Positions 42,366 through 52,833 of a stretch of 64,000 nucleotides of DNA are shown here, piece by piece. Where the stretch lies: assembly GCA_003254905.1 (NCBI GenBank), contig QANU01029220.1:1093749-1157748 (forward strand), given 5' to 3'. The stretch's first letter is position 1. Every line of letters begins with the position of its first letter. The translations under genes were made by a program, and so were the position numbers. The notes beneath the pieces are model-generated. The model ran no database searches. It was not told the DNA's origin and was given only the letters and a program-made list of their open reading frames with translations. This stretch comes from Nissolia schottii (taxonomy: Eukaryota; Streptophyta; Magnoliopsida; Fabales; Fabaceae).

Positions 42366-45300
42366 GAAGGGAAAATATTTGAAGGAAAATATTAAAAAAC
42401 AAAATAAAAATATATTTTCCTTTTACTATTACATTTATTTTCTTTTTTATATTTTTAATTAAAAATTATATATTTATTATAAAAAAATAAGTTAAATAAA
42501 AAAAATTTAAAAATCATGACGGGTTACTCATTGACGTGCCTAACCCAACATGCCCAGGCGGGTAGTAAGTCTAGTGGGTGTCCAACTCAAAGAAAAATGA
42601 CACAAACTGACCTGTCAAAATCAGGTGGGGTCTAACTTAATCCTTGTACGCCCCTGTTAAATGATAATGTGATAACAATTGAGGTTATATAACACTACTA
42701 AAGGTGGAAATGTGATTGCGGTGGTACTTGAAATTACAAATTTTAGTTATTATTGTAACTTCATTTACAACCGTAAACACTCTCATGTCCTAACTGTATT
42801 TTTACTTGTTGCCACAACTTATTAGTAGTTCTAATTTTTTGTTATAATCTTATTTAATGTGACAAATCAATAAAAATGTGACAATACAATAATAATAATA
42901 ATGAATTGATGAGTTAATTTGATTTATAACTTACATTTTTAGGGAATAAAAATTTAAATTTAAATTTTAAGGACTAAAATGACTCAAGTTTACACTTTTA
43001 AATATTAAAATGAGCATTGTCTAATAAAAATGTTATTGCACGTCCTTTAACTAGCACACTAAAATAAAATAAATAATTACACTAATTTTCTTTAAAAGTT
43101 TGATAATATTTTTTTTTTCACTTTTTAACTTTTGAAAAATTATTCATCTCCTTTACTTTTAAGTATTTTTTAAACTTGTAAATTTATCTTTTAAAAAATA
43201 AAACCCTAATACTCATTTCTCTTCTCTCTATTCATACTCAAATCCCTCGTCATTAGAACCACCAATCACCAACAATAGACACTGACACCGTCATACCACC
43301 TCTAACCAACGACCACCATTGCCACTCCACAAAATCCCCAATTCCCAATACCCCAATTCTACAAGATTCTACCCTCCACAACACCCAAATCTCCGTCCTC
43401 GACATGGTCACCTCTCCTCTTCCCGAAACGACAAAATAATCTTTTACAAAAGTTGACATGAAAATGTCCTTATTGTTTTATCATGATAGGGTAGTTAGTG
43501 TGGGATGTGCAAATAGAGAAGTATTAGGTGTAATTATACTAAGCCTTAAGCAACAAAGAAAAATAGAGTGGAGAGGTCGTGGACATAGATTGAGTGACCG
43601 AGTCACGGTGGCTTGTGAGAGAGCGATTCGTGAATGCAAGTTTAAGATGGATGTAGATTCGAAGCACTCTGAGAAGACACAGGGGCGATGCACGTAGAGA
43701 AGATGGCGGAGTGGACGATAGGGGTGAAGTCTTCCTATAGCTTAAGGGGACCATCGTCCAACCCCATCCCCAACAAAAAATGTCAATTTTTTTAATAATA
43801 TTTGGTCTTTTTTTTACACTTACACTATTTAGAAAAGAAATAAAAGTGAAGTTATTACATATTTTAGCTCTTCCTAAATGTTTTACACTTACGTTATAGT
43901 ACTAATAAAAAAAATAGCTATTATTTTTAGTAAAAATTTAAAAATAGATAACTTTGAATCTATGAAATTGTTAAAATAAGTATTAATACATAGTAAAATT
44001 TAAAAAAATGCATAAAGTTAGCTATTAAATTTTGGCCCTTCCCTCCAACATAGTCAAATCCGTCCTTGCTGGATGGGATGATGGCTAAAGTGTATACATA
44101 AATAACAACTTAATAGTCAAACTTAAGAGTTAACTTAATAGAGTTGAATAAAAGACTACTAAGATAACAACTTAAACGATTGAGAGACTAATATAATAAT
44201 CGAAAAATGTTACATGTACACTTAATTTTATACACCCATACATATACCATTAAGAATGCACAAATTCTATTCTCATGAGTGCACAAACATTACAAACTTG
44301 TAAATGATACTCTCAACTATACTTAATTAAGTGCACAAACATTATATGAGTTAAAACACAAACTTTATGTATATAAATACGAGGTGTATGTATAGTATAT
44401 GATTTTTGGTGTACGTGTAACAGAACTCATAATAATCAAATGTTTAAGAGGTTTAATATGATATCAGATAGGTATGCACCCCACCCCGCCCCGCTCTTAC
44501 CCGCGAGTTTTAAACATTCTAACTTGCACCCGCCCTGCCCATTTTTTAGAACACTTGATGAAATACTATAAAATTCAATCCACATATAGATTAACATAAT
44601 CATATAATAAAGTACTATAAATGTCAACACTCAATATTGATTAAATATAGAAATATCTAATGTCAACAAAATAACAAGCAAATAAAAATCAAGTTTCCAA
44701 TAAGTTATACAAAAGTATCTAAAATACATATAAGTTTCAAATATCAATCAAGTCACTACTTATCTCTTGTGCAGCTTTTCAACTCTTGAAACTACCATTC
44801 TTCACTATCTCCGTCGGTGACTAGCGACATGGAGTTGCGAGATAGAGATGAGAAAAAAAAGGGGGGGAGAATATGAGAGGAGTTTGTCCCGTCGGTGGCT
44901 GGCGGTAAAACGTTGCAAGAGAAAGAGAGAGGCTTAGAGAAAGATACGGATTTGCAACTAGGAAATAGGTTTATTCTTTGCAACTGTTGAGTTTTTAATA
45001 ATTAGAATTAGATAATTTTTATATATTTTTTTATTAAATATATATATTTATATATTTTTATAATATATAGGGTGCGAGACGGATAGGGATGGATTCATCC
45101 TATACCCTGCCCCACCCCACCCCACAAACAACACCCGTCCCGCATCTACCTGCCCCACTTCGAAGTGAGTTTTATACCCGTCCCGAATGGTGAGGCGGGT
45201 GTCTCGCGAGTAAGGTTCATGTTGTCATCCCAAATATCAGATGTTAAATTAGAAAACTAATTTGAGCTTTTACTCTTTCAATATTTATTTATCTATATAT

Positions 45301-46420
45301 ATGTGTATTTATTCTGATTATAATTTATAGAAATGAGTTAAAAGAACAAATAAAAAATAAAAAATAATTTTATTCTATTAAATAACAATAAAAGTATAAA
45401 AGTTATTAAATATAATTACATTTACTTATTTATCCTTTTTAGTAAGATAAAAGATAAAAAAAAATAACCTTTTTTTTTCACTCTCTCTTTCTGGTTACTT
45501 TCTTTTCATTTTTTCTTCTTATCATGGTTTTGAAAATTAGACTAGACTGGCCAGTTTGATCGGTTGAACTGCAAAATTGCAGCCCTATTTGATTTGATTT
45601 GCTTTTAAAAATTGCATATCCTAAGAACTAATGAAAACTGGTTAAAATCATGATCAATTCTCTTCTTTTCTTTTTTGAAAATTGAATTTTTAAAAAAAAT
45701 TAATATATATATATATATATACTAATTTTAATGTAATACTTATATATTTTGTTCAAAAACACACTCTCACAATACTAATAATATCCAAATATTATATAAA
45801 AATTGATTTTTATTTATTATATAATATATATAATTAATCTCATATATATATAATTATTACCCCAGTTGAACCTCTAAACCCTTACCGCGACTAATTCAAA
45901 GATGGCAATGGATATCCATGAAGCCGAATAGATGCCCCCGTTAGTATTTTGTTACTCCATGCTCATCACAGGTATTCATTTGTTATTTGGGGATTTCCGT
46001 GGATATCCATAAATATTTGTTAAAGTATTTTTTTTAAAGAGTCATTACTATCATATATAATATATTACGATACTAGTCTACTACTTATACAACAAAATTT
46101 GAATTAATTGAATAATAAAAATTCAATAATATTTTACATAAGAAGAATTCATTATATTTTTTATTTTATATATATTTTGAAGTGATGGAATAACATTTCT
46201 AATTTCATATATTATATAATTAAAATATTTAAATAATTTTATGTATTAACAAATATCCATATGTCAAGTATCTCAATCCCCATCTCCATTAACAAACAAG
46301 TATGAATATTAATCTTGATGGAAACAAAATTAGTCTCCACTAATACTTATCGCTGGTAAATGGTAATGTTGTCTGATCACGGTTTATCATTTTTTTTTTT
46401 CATCCCTACCCGATTAGGAA
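42366..46420. other. Long intergenic stretch between NLR3 and NLR5
   Basis: No host gene can be supported in these 4 kb. It contains a MITE, AT-rich DNA, and short GC-rich open frames at 43250-43760 of no recognised family. This is the space between the divergent NLR3 and NLR5 leaders. Confidence 0.45.
44208..44422 (+). mobile_element. MITE with terminal inverted repeats, copy C
   Basis: The best-preserved copy of the family. The left end is TGTTACATGTACAC and the right end GGTGTACGTGTAACA, forming an inverted repeat of about 14 bp, with 215 bp overall. No clear target-site duplication was seen. Confidence 0.82.
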
Positions 46421-46734
46421 GGAGTACATTTAGCCACACTTTGTAAGTGTGGCGAAACCCATTTTCATAAACGTCATTAAACGCGGTGGAGGCGAAGGTG
46501 CGAGAGAGGCGGTCGTCAGGGTGGGATGGAGAGCCTCCCGTTCTCCTCCCACTCCCCGCCCTGTGCCGGCAGCGACAGAGACGGCTCGTATCTCGACGGC
46601 CTCCGCTTTAAATGCCACACCACCACCACCTTCTTCTTCTTCTCTTCGCTGAAACGATTCGTTTTGTCCCCATTCGCAGTTGTTTCTTGTTTTCTTTCGT
46701 TACGACACCGTTTCATAGCTGATTCAGCTGAAAT

Positions 46735-46875
46735 CAATGAGGTTCACGCGACGGCGTTGCTGTACGTCGGCGACCTGCACCCTGAGGTGGAGGACGGTGA
46801 GCTCTTCAAGGCGTGCACCGCCTCCGTTCGCATTTGCAGAGACCCACCACAGGGAGCTTCCTCGGTTACGGCTAG
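46735..46875 (+). pseudogene. Poly(A)-binding protein RRM1 fragment
   Basis: The plus strand reads LLYVGDLHPEVEDGELFKAC followed by ASVRICRDPPQGASS. This is the first RRM of PABP (LYVGDLHP..V.D..L, SVRICRD) with a short internal deletion. It is GC-richer than its surroundings and the similarity ends abruptly, with no introns. It is probably a truncated gene copy or captured exon about 1 kb upstream of NLR5. Confidence 0.6.
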
Positions 46876-46979
46876 GTCAACTTCGCCCCTCCTTGATTTG
46901 ATACTTTCTATTTGCGGTTATTTCAATTGTTTTTTCCTCTTCTTCTGCGTGGTTCTGCGATTGGTTAAAGATACCTAGA

Positions 46980-47883
46980 TCCTTCGCCACAGGAATCTGC
47001 TTTATCATCCATGAATTGGATTGGCTTTGTGTGCTTGGGAAGAGAGAGACAGAGAGTGAAGGGATGATGCGTTGTGGCCTATGGGAGCAAAACAAGGGGA
47101 GAGGAGAATGTGAGGCTAAATGAGAATAACCACGTTTATAATTTGCGGCAAAATGAAGATGTTTCACACTTCGTTGTGTCCTTTAAATAGTGAAATATTA
47201 AATGTAACATTATCATGAGATAAAAGCCCCTTACTTATTTTTTTCTCTAGACTCAAGTATGAATACATTGACAAACCAAGTAGAGGCTGGGTTGGGTTGG
47301 GTTGAGTCGAGTCAACGTTTGAGCTCCTTCTTTGGAACCATTAAACTCTACCACTTTATTCTTCTCGTGGTTTCTGAGAGCGAAAATCGCACTGAACCTG
47401 CATCAAGTTTGGGATGGATCTAGATCTCATCCAAACCTCTCTTCCCGACTACTTATTGATCTATAGCAAACACTGAAGTCAGTCATTCTTCTCTTGTTTA
47501 AGTTTCTGTAAGTCAACGCAATCAATAATCATAAAATTTAACTTATCCCTGCATCCCTGCTTTTTATTTACTCAAAATTTCAAGGTGGTTTGATTTTACT
47601 CGTTCCTAACAAACCTTGTTCTGCTATTTTTTTGGTACTATGTTCTGATATGCGATTTTAAGATTTTGATGTCCTCCTGATTAAGAAAAAGAAAGACACA
47701 AAAGCATTAGACAAATGGAGCCCTTTTAAAATTTGTAGGGCCAATTCAAATATTTGTGTTTTTCTCTATCTTAATATGATAAAAAATAAATAAATAAAGT
47801 GCCGTAGTTTGTTTGACTTCATGTTTCAGTGCTCAGTTTTCAACGTATGTTGTTGTACCATTTGTTCTAGGCATTTGATCATC
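46980..47883 (+). promoter_or_regulatory. 5' flank and leader of NLR5
   Basis: A leader intron is likely, with acceptor TTTGTTCTAG at about 47870, 14 bases before the ATG at 47884. Part of this leader (47470-47620) resembles 31145-31290. Confidence 0.45.
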
Positions 47884-50850
47884 ATGGCTGGCTTTGGAAA
47901 CATTGCTTCCAATCTTGGAGATGTGGCAACAGAGGTAACCAAAGAGGTAGCAAAGCAGTTTGGAGTAGAAGCAGTAACAAGCACATTTGTATCTATAAGA
48001 AATTTGGAGGACAACTATGGACGGCTGAAGCAAGAACTGCAAGATTTACTTGCGATAAAGGAAGATACCGAGAGGGAAGTTCAGAGAAACAGACAGAAAG
48101 ATACCTCAAGTGCTTACCGCTTATGGACTAAAAAGGTGTTAGAGATAGCTGACAAGGTGAATTGTTTGATTACCAAATATGAAAGAGAAAGGGAAAATCC
48201 AGCTTGGTTTTGGAAGCGCTCAAGTCTATTCAATGACATGGAAAAAGGACTCACTGAAGTTCAGCAACTTGTTGAAAAGGGACATCCCATGGATTTTCTA
48301 GTTGATAAACCACTGGATCGTATCTTGAAAATATTTGATGCTCCTCAAATCATGAGGTATCAAACCCTTCAGATTGCACTGGAAAAAACGATAGATTTGC
48401 TAAAAAGTAACAAAATAAAAAGAATTGGAGTTCATGGAATGAAGGGTGTGGGGAAAACGGCAGTGGTGCAGAACCTAAATAACCATGATATTGTTGCTGG
48501 ACTCTTTGATATAGTCATTTTTGTCAGACTCTCAGCTGATCATACAGATCATGAGCTTCAATGTAAAATTGCCAAGCGATTGAAGGTGGATACTGAAATC
48601 AGCAATGACTCCGAAGAAGTTGCGAGAAGAATACACGAGGAGCTGCAAAATAAGAAATATTTACTGATTTTGGATGAGGTAGTGGATGAGATCAATTTGA
48701 GTCAGCTGGGAATACCGGACAATGACAATTACAGTAAGGTGGTAATGACTGCTCAACACCCTCAGGTTTGTACCTTGAATGGGGCAGATAGGTCAATCAA
48801 GGTAGACCTGTTATCTCAAGGTGAGGCGTGGAAGATGTTCCGTAACATTGTAGGTCCTGTGATTGATCACCCGGACATTCCAGAGATAGCTCGGCGTGTG
48901 TGTGACAAATGCTCTTGTCTTCCCCTTCTGATACATAAGATAGCACGTTCTTTTAGATTGAAGAAAAGTGCTTCTAGTTGGAGGGTGGGACTGGAAGATC
49001 TTGAAGAGCGCTGGCCGGATTATGAGAATGAAGGTGTAAATGAGTTGTACTCATTCTTAACCTTCTGTTATGATGACTTGAAAGATGAAAAGAAACAGAA
49101 ATGCTTTCTGTATGCGTCGTTGTACCCTGCAAATTCCGAGGTTTATACTGACTATTTGGTGGAGTGTTGGGCAGCTCAAGACTTCCTCGGTGATTTTAAT
49201 GACACAAGGAAATACCAAAAGGCACGCGATCGTGGTCATGCAATATTGGAAGATCTGACTGATGTCTCTTTACTGGATAAAGGAAAACAGATGATATATG
49301 TTACCATGAATGATTGCATGAAACAACTTGCTTTGCATATATCATCGAAGTACCCTGAGTGCAGTTCTTATGTCCAAACTAGAGAGACATTTGACCAAGC
49401 CCAAGAATCAATGTCTTGGCAGAATGCTAGATGGGTATCTATGATAGACGTCAATCGGCAAGATTTGCCAACAAACAAAGATTGCAGCATGCTTTTGACA
49501 CTATTGCTGCAGAAGAATCCAGACTTGTCCGAGATTCCAAACTTGTTTTTCAAGAAACATATGAGAAATCTTCTTGTGCTAGATTTGTATGGCACCGGAA
49601 TTAGCAAGTTACCATCATCTATATCAAAGTTGACAGGTCTTAAAGGGCTTTATCTAAATGACTGTAAGCATCTAAGACAGTTGCCAGGTGCTATTCAATC
49701 ACTTGAACTTCTTGAGTTCCTCGACATTCGAGGTACCAAGTTGAATTTCCTACCATCTCATATTGGGCACCTGACCAATTTAAGATGCCTTCGAGTCCCA
49801 TACATCAAAAGTGGTGATCAAAATGAAGATCAAACTGTAGATATTGATCCTTGTGCAATTTTAAAGCTTACCAAGTTGGAAGAATTGATAATTGAAGTGG
49901 TTTCCTACCAGGATTGGTGCAGGGATGCTGAAAATGTGATAGCGATGTTGGCTTCCTTGGAACATCTAACCAATCTCCAATGCAGCTTTCCCTCTTGGAA
50001 CATTCTTGAAAGACTTTTAGCAAGGAGATCCGGAAGGCAATTTACTTCGTTCCAATTCTTTGTTGGGTGTCAAAACTCAAAACGGCCCCAAATTCTGGAG
50101 TCGTTTGAGTACAGGATTTCCAAATGCGTTAGGTATGACAATAGTAAGCATGAGAATACTTTTCCAATGAGTGAGATACTTCCTCAAACCCATGCATTTG
50201 AATTGATCAACTTCAAGGACATCACAGAACTGTCACACCTTGGAAACGAAAACCTGAAGCATATCCGTGGTCTTTCACTTGAGGAATGCAATGAGATTCA
50301 TACCCTTATAGTAGGCCATGAGAACGGCGCAAGCGGCATAAGCATGCTGCCAAATCTAGAGCAACTGCACTTAAGAAATTTGCTCCAAATGAAGTGTGTT
50401 TTTCAAGGTCCTTTGCATCATGGATCCCTTTCCAACTTAAAGGCTTTAACATTAGACAATTGCCCATCTTTGAAAAGCATTTTTAGCAGTGGTGCTATCC
50501 AGCATCTCTCAAAACTTCAGATACTTGAAGTTCGCAGCTGTTTAGAATTTGAAGAACTCATTATAGTTACTGAAACTGGTGAGGATGTTCTTCCGAAATT
50601 GGAGGTGCTACTGCTAGCTAACTTGCCAAGATTCATGTTTGTGTCCACAAATGAGACATTGGCATGGTCCTCTCTAGAGCAAGTTAATATATACAACTGC
50701 CCCGCTTTGAAATCTTTGCCCTTTTGCAAGGCCAAGGCAACCAACCTAAGATCCATCAAGGGTGAACAAGGATGGTGGAATGAGTTGCAGTGGACAAACA
50801 AAGATCACTTTCAAGACATATTTTTACCCTCTGGTGAGTATATGTCTTAG
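47884..50850 (+). CDS. NLR5: intact CC-NB-ARC-LRR resistance protein
   Basis: 988 residues starting MAGFGNIASN in one exon. Residues 1-150 are coiled-coil-like with an At4g27190/RPS2-type CC. NB-ARC motifs in order are P-loop GMKGVGKT (185-192), kinase 2 YLLILDEV (D264), RNBS-B KVVMTAQ, GLPL-like CLPLLI (345-350), RNBS-D CFLYASLYPAN and MND in place of MHD (475-477). The Walker A lysine and kinase-2 aspartate are kept, so nucleotide binding is plausible. LRRs run from about 525 to 960, ending WWNELQW..DIFLPSG. The ATG at 47884 is chosen because it starts the family-typical N-terminus; upstream codons lie before an acceptor. The frame also passes a TCTG/GTGAGT donor in phase 1 just before the stop, so a further 3' exon is possible. 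It is divergent from NLR3 about 6.6 kb away. A helper or executor role is inferred. Confidence 0.93.
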   Translation: MAGFGNIASNLGDVATEVTKEVAKQFGVEAVTSTFVSIRNLEDNYGRLKQELQDLLAIKEDTEREVQRNRQKDTSSAYRLWTKKVLEIADKVNCLITKYERERENPAWFWKRSSLFNDMEKGLTEVQQLVEKGHPMDFLVDKPLDRILKIFDAPQIMRYQTLQIALEKTIDLLKSNKIKRIGVHGMKGVGKTAVVQNLNNHDIVAGLFDIVIFVRLSADHTDHELQCKIAKRLKVDTEISNDSEEVARRIHEELQNKKYLLILDEVVDEINLSQLGIPDNDNYSKVVMTAQHPQVCTLNGADRSIKVDLLSQGEAWKMFRNIVGPVIDHPDIPEIARRVCDKCSCLPLLIHKIARSFRLKKSASSWRVGLEDLEERWPDYENEGVNELYSFLTFCYDDLKDEKKQKCFLYASLYPANSEVYTDYLVECWAAQDFLGDFNDTRKYQKARDRGHAILEDLTDVSLLDKGKQMIYVTMNDCMKQLALHISSKYPECSSYVQTRETFDQAQESMSWQNARWVSMIDVNRQDLPTNKDCSMLLTLLLQKNPDLSEIPNLFFKKHMRNLLVLDLYGTGISKLPSSISKLTGLKGLYLNDCKHLRQLPGAIQSLELLEFLDIRGTKLNFLPSHIGHLTNLRCLRVPYIKSGDQNEDQTVDIDPCAILKLTKLEELIIEVVSYQDWCRDAENVIAMLASLEHLTNLQCSFPSWNILERLLARRSGRQFTSFQFFVGCQNSKRPQILESFEYRISKCVRYDNSKHENTFPMSEILPQTHAFELINFKDITELSHLGNENLKHIRGLSLEECNEIHTLIVGHENGASGISMLPNLEQLHLRNLLQMKCVFQGPLHHGSLSNLKALTLDNCPSLKSIFSSGAIQHLSKLQILEVRSCLEFEELIIVTETGEDVLPKLEVLLLANLPRFMFVSTNETLAWSSLEQVNIYNCPALKSLPFCKAKATNLRSIKGEQGWWNELQWTNKDHFQDIFLPSGEYMS

Positions 50851-52833
50851 TCGTATTTCTTTATTGATTATGTTGATGTTAAAAATGAAGAACAAAGTGA
50901 GTCGTGGTTCTCTCTTGATGTATTTTTCTCGTATGTTCCATTTTAAAAACTTTGTACCATTTTATTCATGGACTATGAAAAGTTTGATGAAGATGAAATC
51001 GCATGTTCAGCCCTGCAAGGTTTGCCGCTAGCTATATTGAATTCTTTTTGCAGCTCCGTGATTACCAGAGGGGAGTTTTCAAATATATATTCATCTCAAA
51101 TTTATAGTAAACGTGCTGATTTGAACTAAGTATTCAATAAATCTTGAAATTATTTCCTTCTTTTGATATTTTCTTTTAGGAAAAAATGCAAATCATTCAT
51201 GTGATTATCATGCAAGATTTTTTTTTTTTACTTGTCAAAGTAGATTAGTTAAGTTTCATTCAAAAACTGTCTTGGTTGAACTGGGCTCATATCTTCATAA
51301 TGTCAAAACCATAGCAGATGTTGTAGTGAATGAACTTATGTGGTGCAAGGTTTTTTCTTAAATGATTTTTTTTTTTTGTGCGCAGTTACTAGCTAGATTT
51401 TAACATCTAGTTATACATATCTTTCACAGTCTNAGGGTTGTCAAACTCGAGAGTTTAAGTAAACTTGTGGAGTCTCAGCAAACTCGAATCGTAAACTCGT
51501 ACGAGTTTACATACATAAAAAAATGTTATAAGCAGTATAATTAGGAACTAAACCTGATTAAATATTTTATTTATACTTGAAATTGAATAATGTTAACTTA
51601 AATTAAATTAATGAAAGAAATATCATAAAATACATCTTAATGTATGACACTTAGTGGTTATATCATATTTTATTTAGTATCTGTATAATTTTATAGTTCA
51701 ATAAAACATAGCTCAATTATGATAAATATATGAAATTAGTTAAATAAACTCAATATATATTATCTAATATAAACAAAATTAGGTAAGTATCTAACAAAGT
51801 TACAAAATTTGTATATTTTGAGGTAAACTCGTAAACTCGTAGGTAGATTTTAACTCGTAAACTCGCTAGTAGAATCGAGAGTTTACTTAAACTCGTACAA
51901 GTTTACCAAAAAAGTGTTACATAAGTGTTAACTCATTTTGTGTAGTAAAATCGTAAACTCGTAAGAGTTTACGAGTTAACTCGAGAGTTTAACAACCATG
52001 GACATAAGTAATTAAAAAATTAATAGAGAAATTTAACATAACTTTGTTAGGTGAAAAAATGACATGAAAATATCTATTCTATTGGGTCAAATCTGACTTA
52101 GCCAAACCCAAATTTTAGTAAGGATGGACAACTTGCCAACTCCTATCCCAAAAGACTACCGTTTTTTCTAGGGGATAAATCAAAAGAATACAATTGAACA
52201 TTAGGATGATCTACTTCTATGTCATGCTAAAACCTGGTACATGTTTGTGTGTGAAGTATGAGCTTCAAAAACCTTGACAACATCAATCACGTCATTTGAA
52301 TCTTCTCACCTGGCCTCTTCATTCAGTCACGTTGCTGCTTTCAAACCGATTGTATCTGGTTCTAAATCAAATTCTTACGAGAAAGAAAATACTAGGAATT
52401 ATCACAACACATGAAAGCAGAGGGAAAGATTATGATCAATAAGTAGGGGGGAGAATTTGCTTAAGTCATGCTAGGTTTACACATTAACTCTTCAATCAAT
52501 CTTGGCGCATTTGTAATGTCTGTGTACTGAGAGGGATCTTACATTGAAACCTTCAAATCCCAATTACGAACCACGGCAGATAGACTGCAAATAAATACAA
52601 TAATGCATATAAACAAATTTTCTGTACATTTTTACAGAACAGAATCCTCCTGATACGATGCAACTTTGTATTTACTAATCTACAAAAATGTCACTAGAGA
52701 AAGATTTCAAGTCAATAATGGACAGCTTATTCCCCTCTCCCATAGTTTCAATCTACCAAGACAATCAAGTCACTTTGCTTTCTCATAAAAAAATCAGTGT
52801 CCTATTCATTGAAACATATCTTGGATCCCCAAG
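50851..52833. other. 3' region of NLR5 and intergenic DNA
   Basis: 51178-51409 is similar to the 3' flank of the 7.2-kb CNL fragment. A hAT-like element follows. No other gene is seen before the FRS gene ends at 52834. Confidence 0.5.
51434..52000. mobile_element. Palindromic hAT-like non-autonomous element
   Basis: The ends are inverted repeats: AGGGTTGTCAAACTCGAGAG on the left and, on the right, a sequence whose complement starts GGTTGTTAAACTCTCGAG. The interior repeats 'gtaaactcgtacgagtttac'-type palindromes (GTAAACTCG modules) many times near both ends, with an AT-rich centre. It has no coding capacity. The AGGGTTGT terminus is typical of plant hAT elements. Confidence 0.65.

Noticed and set aside
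43253..43754. Short open frames on both strands near 43.5 kb
   Set aside because: No recognised domain and no clear start or splice context. Possibly transposon debris.
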